Below, piece by piece: positions 14,658 through 18,900 of a stretch of 18,900 nucleotides of DNA. The stretch spans positions 1 through 18,900 of the forward strand of contig CAZKFG010000043.1 in NCBI GenBank assembly GCA_964551985.1, given 5' to 3'. Below the pieces are notes generated by a model, which saw only the letters and a list, made by a program, of their open reading frames with translations, had not been told where the DNA came from and searched no databases. A program made the position numbers and the translations under genes. The stretch is from CAZKFG01 sp964551985. GTDB taxonomy: Bacteria; Bacillota; Negativicutes; Acidaminococcales; JAISLQ01. Within the stretch, counting starts at the first letter, position 1. Each line of letters begins with the position of its first letter.

Positions 14658-14918
14658 ATGGAAATTCTAAAAGTATCAGCAAAATCAAGCCCAAACTCGG
14701 TGGCAGGTGCATTAGCAGGCGTTTTACGCGAAAAAGGTAGTGCTGAGATGCAAGCAATCGGAGCTGGAGCTCTTAACCAAGCTATAAAAGCGGTAGCTAT
14801 TGCTAGGGGCTTTGTTGCTCCTCATGGTATGGATGTTGTCTGCATACCAGCATTTACCGATATAGTTATTGACGGGGAAGAACGCACTGCTATAAAACTT
14901 ATCATTGAACCAAGATAG
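14658..14918 (+). CDS. spoVS: Stage V sporulation protein S
   Basis: SpoVS (86 residues, full length) is a small, highly conserved protein of spore-forming Bacillota and a few other lineages. In Bacillus loss blocks sporulation at stage V; its biochemical activity is unknown and the fold is Alba-like. The entire sequence is typical: MEILKVSAKSSPNSVAGALAG, the central AIGAGALNQAIKAVAIARG and the final EERTAIKLIIEPR. Start: ATG with a very strong AAGGAGGGA 7-9 bases upstream. It stands alone, with its own promoter in a palindrome-rich region and its own terminator. No other sporulation gene is in the window, so whether the organism still sporulates cannot be judged. Confidence 0.95.
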   Translation: MEILKVSAKSSPNSVAGALAGVLREKGSAEMQAIGAGALNQAIKAVAIARGFVAPHGMDVVCIPAFTDIVIDGEERTAIKLIIEPR

Positions 14919-14927
14919 TGGGGCAGG

Positions 14928-14959
14928 AAACCGTACCATTTTTTGGTGCGGTTTTTTTT
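14928..14959 (+). terminator. Rho-independent terminator after spoVS
   Basis: An 11-bp stem pairs 14928-14938 with 14944-14954 (AAACCGTACCA against TGGTGCGGTTT, one G-T pair), with a 5-base loop and a run of eight T from 14952. It starts 9 bases after the spoVS stop. Confidence 0.88.
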
Positions 14960-14975
14960 ATGTATAACAAATAGT

Positions 14976-14982
14976 AAAGGAG
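14976..14982 (+). promoter_or_regulatory. Ribosome binding site fixing the leucyl aminopeptidase start
   Basis: AAAGGAG ends 8 bases before ATG 14991. An in-frame ATG upstream at 14943 falls inside the spoVS terminator and adds residues foreign to the family, so it is rejected. Confidence 0.65.
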
Positions 14983-14990
14983 CAATTATA

Positions 14991-16454
14991 ATGGATTTTC
15001 TAGTCAAGACAAGCAAAAAATTAACAGCAAAAACAAATGAATTTATCATCTTTGTTGCCCAAAAAGACAATCAAGCAATTTTCTCTAAACATTTATCAAC
15101 AAATTTAAAACAGGTTGTACAACAGCTATTAGCAGACAATTCTAAACTTGCAGTTGATAAAAAGATAGTTTGCTTGACGGTGAAAGAAAATAATAGTTTT
15201 TTAAAAATGCTAATTGTAAGTTTAGGCGATATAAAAAACTGTGACAATGACTCTTGTCGCAATAGCGCAGGCGAAGCTATAAGATGCGCTCAAGATCACA
15301 ATATGCAAGAACCTTATTTGTTTTTGTTAGATGATTGTACCAGCATAGAAAACGTTGTTGAAGGATTGGTTATGGGTAGTTACAAGTTTACTGACTATAA
15401 ACAAAATAAAGCCAAAGTAACGTTAAAAAGCGTGACTATTTTTCAATCTGATAGTGGTAAACAAACGGAAAAATTATTACAGCAAGCTCTTATTATTGCT
15501 CAAGGCGTCAATTTTGTGCGCGATTTGACAAACCAACCAGCAAATGTTGTAAATCCTGATAAATTAGTAGATATTGCTAAAACCTTAGCTGCTGATAATA
15601 ATTTAAAATGTACAATTTTGCAACAAAACCAAATGGAAAAACTAGGTATGCAAGCTCTTTTGTCTGTGGCAAAAGGGTCTGATAATATGCCTTATCTAAT
15701 TGTTCTAGAATATAACGGAAACGACAAAAGCAAAGAAAAATTAGCTCTAGTGGGTAAAGGCGTTACTTTTGACAGTGGTGGTATTTCCATAAAGCCAACA
15801 GAAGGCATGGGTGAAATGAAAGACGATATGAGTGGCAGTGCCGTCGTTTTGTCAAGCATTTGTGCTATCGCCAAACTAAAACTGCCCATTAATGTTGTAG
15901 CAGTTTTAGCTTGTGTAGAAAATATGCCGTCAGGTAAAGCTTATAGACCTGGCGATATTATAAAATCAGCATTAGGCAAAACAATTGAAATAATAACAAC
16001 AGATGCTGAAGGCAGATTGATTTTAGCAGATGCTGTATGGTATGCCGATGTAAAACTAGGTGCAAGTAAAATAATAGATATCGCAACACTTACCGGTGCT
16101 GCCTCTATTGCACTTGGCGATTTTGTCTCTGGCATAATCACAAATAACCAAGCATTGTGTGATAGCGTTATAACAGCTGGTAAAAAAACAGGCGAAACTT
16201 GCTGGCAAATGCCTAGTTTTAAAGAATATAAAGACTATTATAAAAGCGATATAGCCGACCTTAAAAACAGTGGCGGTCGTAGCGGTGGTATGATTACAGG
16301 CGGAATGTTTGTCGGTGAATTTACAGACAAACCGTGGGTGCATATTGATATTGGCAATACAGTTACAAGCAAAGTTACGAAAGGCTGTAATGTCAAAGGT
16401 CCGAGCGGCTTTGGACTTAGACTGCTTGTACAAACGGCGAAAGAACTAATCTAA
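14991..16454 (+). CDS. pepA: Leucyl (cytosol) aminopeptidase, M17 family
   Basis: This 487-residue hexameric, two-metal aminopeptidase removes N-terminal residues from peptides. The N-terminal macro-like domain is at about 1-165 and the catalytic domain at about 170-487. Active-site motifs are present in order: VGKGVTFDSGGISIKP (K256, D261, K268), KDDMSGSAVV (D279) and the diagnostic TTDAEGRLILADA (D338, E340, R342). The late WVHIDIGNT is also typical. Length and motifs indicate a working enzyme, and family specificity for Leu is usual but broad. A clear promoter of its own was not found after the spoVS terminator. The stop is one base before the next ATG. Confidence 0.95.
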   Translation: MDFLVKTSKKLTAKTNEFIIFVAQKDNQAIFSKHLSTNLKQVVQQLLADNSKLAVDKKIVCLTVKENNSFLKMLIVSLGDIKNCDNDSCRNSAGEAIRCAQDHNMQEPYLFLLDDCTSIENVVEGLVMGSYKFTDYKQNKAKVTLKSVTIFQSDSGKQTEKLLQQALIIAQGVNFVRDLTNQPANVVNPDKLVDIAKTLAADNNLKCTILQQNQMEKLGMQALLSVAKGSDNMPYLIVLEYNGNDKSKEKLALVGKGVTFDSGGISIKPTEGMGEMKDDMSGSAVVLSSICAIAKLKLPINVVAVLACVENMPSGKAYRPGDIIKSALGKTIEIITTDAEGRLILADAVWYADVKLGASKIIDIATLTGAASIALGDFVSGIITNNQALCDSVITAGKKTGETCWQMPSFKEYKDYYKSDIADLKNSGGRSGGMITGGMFVGEFTDKPWVHIDIGNTVTSKVTKGCNVKGPSGFGLRLLVQTAKELI

Positions 16455-16455
16455 T

Positions 16456-17265
16456 ATGCTTGTAGACTTACATTGTCATACTACAAACTCTGATGGACTT
16501 TGTACTCCTGAACAACTTGTTCAAATGGCAGTAGATAAAAAACTAGCCAAAATCGCTATAACAGACCATGATACTATAAAAGGCTGTGCTATTGCTGTAG
16601 ACTTTGCTCAAACGCAAAATCTTCCAGTGACAATAATCAATGGTGTAGAGCTTACTATTGATGTTGGTAAAGATGAAGAACTTCATATTTTAGGACTTAA
16701 CATTGATATAACAAACAAACTTTTAAACGATAAGCTACAACAACTTAGTACAGACAGAAAAAATAGGATAAACAAAATTGTAATCAAGTTAAATGAACTA
16801 GGCTATGATATTAGCATGCGAGAAATTTTGACCACTACAAGTGACAAAAAAACTTTTGGTCGAGCACACGTTGCGGCGAGTTTGGTAGCTAAAGGCTATT
16901 TTACAACAGTAGCACAAGTGTTTGACAAATTACTACACATTGGCGGACCAGCATACATCAGCCATTTAAAACCAACCCTCAAAGAAGCGATTGATTTAAT
17001 CAAGCACTCTGGTGGAACTAGCATAATCGCACACCCCGGCTTTATAAAAAATCAAGAACTTATCAAAGATGCAATAACATTAGGTGTTGATGGTCTTGAA
17101 GCTTACTATCCATCACACACACCAAAACAAGTTAAACATTATAAAAACATAGCACAAACTCACAACTTGAAAATAAGTGGTGGGTCAGATTTTCATGCAA
17201 TACACGGTCGCTATCCAAAAAATCTAGGTATTTATTGTATTTGTGCAAACATGATTAATTTATGA
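16456..17265 (+). CDS. PHP-domain phosphoesterase, RNase AM/YciV type
   Basis: This 269-residue PHP protein has the metal-binding motifs DLHCHTTNSDG (D4, H6, H8), ITDHDT (D37, H38, D39), NGVELTI (E65), HILGLNID, FGRAHVA, IIAHPG and GGSDFHA. This set matches the YciV/RNase AM and 3',5'-nucleotide bisphosphate phosphatase group, enzymes that act on short RNA 5' ends or on nucleotides. Substrate cannot be told from sequence. Unlike the EndoQ-like gene it has no zinc finger or helix-hairpin-helix. Start: ATG one base after the aminopeptidase stop, without a strong ribosome site, so translation is probably coupled. Downstream genes have a leader of their own. Confidence 0.88.
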   Translation: MLVDLHCHTTNSDGLCTPEQLVQMAVDKKLAKIAITDHDTIKGCAIAVDFAQTQNLPVTIINGVELTIDVGKDEELHILGLNIDITNKLLNDKLQQLSTDRKNRINKIVIKLNELGYDISMREILTTTSDKKTFGRAHVAASLVAKGYFTTVAQVFDKLLHIGGPAYISHLKPTLKEAIDLIKHSGGTSIIAHPGFIKNQELIKDAITLGVDGLEAYYPSHTPKQVKHYKNIAQTHNLKISGGSDFHAIHGRYPKNLGIYCICANMINL

Positions 17266-17271
17266 TAAAAT
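17263..17271 (+). promoter_or_regulatory. Possible extended -10 promoter for the ATPase-Asp23 gene
   Basis: TGATAAAAT is TAAAAT (17266-17271) with TG one base upstream. The best -35, TTGTGC at 17241-17246, is 19 bases away and weak. The predicted start would be about 25 bases before ATG 17303. It overlaps the end of the PHP gene. Confidence 0.4.
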
Positions 17272-17302
17272 ATAAAGACATAAAACAATAAGGGGTTTTG
17301 TT

Positions 17303-18139
17303 ATGGAAGTGATTGCACTTGTAGGTCCCGCCGGAACAGGGAAAAGCTACCTTGCCCAATCGGTCGCCAGAGCCACCGGCGCTGATGCTATAATTGACGA
17401 TGGACTACTCATTCAAGGTGGCAAGATACTAGCTGGCAGTTCCGCAAAAAACGAAAAAAACAAAATACAAGCAGTCAAAAGGGCAATATTTAGTGATATT
17501 CGGCACGTCCACGCAGTTCAAAACGCACTAGAGAAAGTATCGGCCAAAAAACTTTTAATTTTAGGCACATCTGAGGCGATGGTCAAAAAAATCGCCGCCA
17601 AACTTGAAGTATTAGCACCGAGCAAATACATTAATATAGAAGACGTATCAAACAAAACCAATATCGCCAAAGCCAAAGAAAGTCGCTACAAAGAAGGAAA
17701 ACACGTTGTACCAGTGCCAACAGTAGAACTTGAACCCCATTACGCAGGCTATTTTATCGACCCATTTCGTGGTTTTTTCTCTAAAGGCGAAAAATTTCGC
17801 GAGCAAAAAGAAAAATCCGTCATTCGTCCAACTTTTAGCATGTACGGGAAAATGCGCATCGCCAACAGCGCAATTGTAGACATCGTAAAACTATCTTTAA
17901 GCGAAATTAGCGGCATAAAAGGACCGACGAGCATAGTTGTGCAAAAACAGGGCGAGAATACCAAAAGTTTGATTATCAATGTAGAACTAGTACTTTTTTA
18001 TGGTATAATAATAAAGCAAGTCGTTCGTGATGCCCAAATTTTAATTAAACAACAACTAGAATCAATGACTTCGATGAGTGTTGTCAAAGTCAATATGTCA
18101 ATAAAAAGACTAGTACTAAAAAATGGTAAAGCAAAGTAG
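17303..18139 (+). CDS. P-loop ATPase fused to an Asp23-like domain
   Basis: This 278-residue protein has a clear Walker A motif GPAGTGKS (8-15) after a hydrophobic strand. It continues IIDDGLLIQGGKILAGSSAK, a linker, a second strand LLILGTSEAMVKKI (84-97), and KHVVPVPTVEL (133-143). The C-terminal 85 residues (about 187-272) resemble Asp23/Gls24: an opening helix, GIKGPTSIVV, the strand LIINVELVLFYGI, a helix with AQILIKQQLESMT and the closing VKVNMSIKRLVL. A classical Walker B is not obvious; IIDD (30-33) is a candidate. Such proteins exist in other anaerobic Bacillota, usually without a function. No signal peptide or membrane helix is seen. Start: ATG with AAGGGG 7 bases upstream. DUF3870 follows 10 bases later. 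Confidence 0.8.
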   Translation: MEVIALVGPAGTGKSYLAQSVARATGADAIIDDGLLIQGGKILAGSSAKNEKNKIQAVKRAIFSDIRHVHAVQNALEKVSAKKLLILGTSEAMVKKIAAKLEVLAPSKYINIEDVSNKTNIAKAKESRYKEGKHVVPVPTVELEPHYAGYFIDPFRGFFSKGEKFREQKEKSVIRPTFSMYGKMRIANSAIVDIVKLSLSEISGIKGPTSIVVQKQGENTKSLIINVELVLFYGIIIKQVVRDAQILIKQQLESMTSMSVVKVNMSIKRLVLKNGKAK

Positions 18140-18144
18140 AGGTG
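18138..18144 (+). promoter_or_regulatory. Ribosome binding site fixing the DUF3870 start
   Basis: AGAGGTG spans the ATPase-Asp23 stop and lies 5 bases before ATG 18150. An in-frame ATG at 18123 would overlap the previous gene and has no such site. Confidence 0.6.
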
Positions 18145-18149
18145 TTGTT

Positions 18150-18485
18150 ATGCTTGATGAAAATCTAATACTGTTTTCCGGTTATGCTAAGCTCCCTACA
18201 GGTATCACCGCTAGTGAAATTTACAAACTTATAGGTATTGTTGTTGTTGTCGATATGAATACAGGTATTATTGTCGAAGCAGACTGTACACTCGCAACAG
18301 AGCTCGCCAGACGACACGTTTCCAACTCAATCATCGGCTACAACCTAAACTCTGGCTGTGAGCCATTACAAAAAACTTTAGACAAAGTCTATCAAGGCAG
18401 TGCCAAAAAAGCTGTCACAACGGCAATAAGAATAATCTACGATAAATACCGTAGCTACAAACTAGGCGACAACTTGGAGGTATAA
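18150..18485 (+). CDS. DUF3870 family protein
   Basis: This 111-residue protein matches my memory of DUF3870: FSGYAKLPTGITASEIYKLIG near the start, VDMNTGIIVEADCTLATELARRHV in the middle (one central Cys, C46), IIGYNL, and the C-terminal helix YQGSAKKAVTTAIRIIYDKYRSY. No catalytic motif is recognised, no signal peptide or membrane helix is present, and the function is unknown. The lone conserved-looking Asp-Cys pair could be functional, but that is speculation. It is translated right after the ATPase-Asp23 gene, and its end holds the GGAGG ribosome site for the M42 peptidase, so the three genes are likely one transcript. Confidence 0.75.
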   Translation: MLDENLILFSGYAKLPTGITASEIYKLIGIVVVVDMNTGIIVEADCTLATELARRHVSNSIIGYNLNSGCEPLQKTLDKVYQGSAKKAVTTAIRIIYDKYRSYKLGDNLEV

Positions 18486-18488
18486 ACA

Positions 18489-18900
18489 ATGCAAAAAATG
18501 GACAAATCAATACAATGGCTAAAAATATTCTCAGAAGAAAAAGGTCCTACAGGCTACGAGAGGAGAATAAAAAACCTCATAATACAAAGACTACAAGGTC
18601 TAGCAGAACCATCTTTTGATGGACTTGGTAGCATAATCTTTAAAACACAAGGCAAAAACCAAGATATATCAATAATGCTCGCCGCACACATGGACGAAAT
18701 TGGCTTTATGGTAAAACACATTACCAAAGAAGGCTTTATCAAATTTGTCTGCCTTGGCGGCTGGGCAGAACAAGTAATGCTTGGACAAAGAGTAGTCGTG
18801 CATTCTAAAGATGGCGATTACACAGGTGTTATCGGCAGCACACCACCACACATCCTCACACCTGAAGAACGCAAACAACTCGTCGCCAACCAAGACATGT
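18489..18900 (+). CDS. M42 family glutamyl aminopeptidase / FrvX-like peptidase (3' end outside window)
   Basis: The first 137 residues of an M42 peptidase are visible, of about 340-360 usual. M42 enzymes form dodecameric tetrahedral aminopeptidases with two metal ions. Seen are the N-terminal helix with EEKGPTGYE, the strand and loop FDGLGSIIFK, the metal-binding AAHMDEIGFMVKHI (first His ligand at about H67), and GFIKFVCLGGWAEQVMLGQRVVVHSKDG, followed by GVIGSTPPHILTPEER, the start of the lid or dimerisation insert. Start: ATG 18489 with GGAGG ending 8 bases upstream; a second ATG at 18498 is in frame and possible. The remaining metal ligands lie beyond the window, so activity cannot be judged. 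Confidence 0.9.
   Translation, partial: MQKMDKSIQWLKIFSEEKGPTGYERRIKNLIIQRLQGLAEPSFDGLGSIIFKTQGKNQDISIMLAAHMDEIGFMVKHITKEGFIKFVCLGGWAEQVMLGQRVVVHSKDGDYTGVIGSTPPHILTPEERKQLVANQDM

Noticed and set aside
14963..14968. TATAAC as a -10 for pepA after the spoVS terminator
   Set aside because: The -35 region would fall in the terminator T-run, and the start would lie on the ribosome site, leaving almost no leader. pepA may rely on readthrough or an unseen promoter.
16056..16433. 125-residue minus-strand open frame inside pepA
   Set aside because: It overlaps the conserved catalytic end of the M17 peptidase and shows no motif of its own.
1..18900. CRISPR, tRNA, rRNA, insertion sequence, prophage or toxin-antitoxin content
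   Set aside because: No repeated spacer pattern, cloverleaf, transposase, integrase or small toxin pair was seen. Genes fill nearly the whole window.

Overview
The window is about 18.9 kb of a low-G+C chromosome, roughly 35-40% by hand-counted sample lines. Every gene lies on the + strand and genes are packed tightly, often with ATGA or GTGA overlaps. The order aroQ-pepP-efp-asp23-(amaP-DUF2273)-nusB-xseA-xseB-ispA-dxs-tlyA-nadK-argR-recN is the classic housekeeping neighbourhood of Bacillota. spoVS, AmaP/DUF2273 and the late ATPase-Asp23 and DUF3870 genes fit an anaerobic, clostridial-type (Clostridia or Negativicutes-like) spore-former or a descendant of one. I cannot name the genus. No rRNA, tRNA, CRISPR array, transposase or phage gene is visible, and no gap exceeds 300 bases.

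Layout. (1) 1-1997: the 3' part of aroQ, an M24 Xaa-Pro aminopeptidase and efp, closed by a clean intrinsic terminator. (2) 2022-6971: an extended -10 promoter starts a run of Asp23/Gls24, its membrane anchor AmaP, a DUF2273 membrane protein, NusB, an uncharacterised Kae1/TsaD-like protein, both exonuclease VII subunits and farnesyl diphosphate synthase. (3) 6985-14519: a good sigA-type promoter precedes dxs, tlyA, nadK, argR, recN, a Nudix ADP-ribose pyrophosphatase and an endonuclease Q-like PHP nuclease. (4) 14520-14657: a short intergenic region unusually rich in dyads. It holds a perfect 38-bp palindrome, then a promoter whose -35 and -10 boxes are each overlapped by an inverted repeat. 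It leads into spoVS, which has its own terminator. (5) 14991-17265: an M17 leucyl aminopeptidase and a second PHP-family phosphoesterase. (6) 17303-18900: a P-loop ATPase fused to an Asp23-like domain, a DUF3870 protein and the start of an M42 aminopeptidase.

Themes. Isoprenoid precursor synthesis (dxs, ispA) is interleaved with DNA repair and nucleotide clean-up (xseAB, recN, Nudix, EndoQ), with translation or transcription factors (efp, nusB, tlyA) and with three peptidases (M24, M17, M42). Asp23 domains occur twice: in the usual membrane-anchored operon and as a C-terminal fusion to an ATPase. The least understood parts are the ATPase-Asp23/DUF3870/M42 block, the Kae1-like paralogue, and the palindromic spoVS control region. 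Base composition on the + strand drifts from T/G-rich in much of the left two thirds to A/C-rich on the right, although gene direction does not change.
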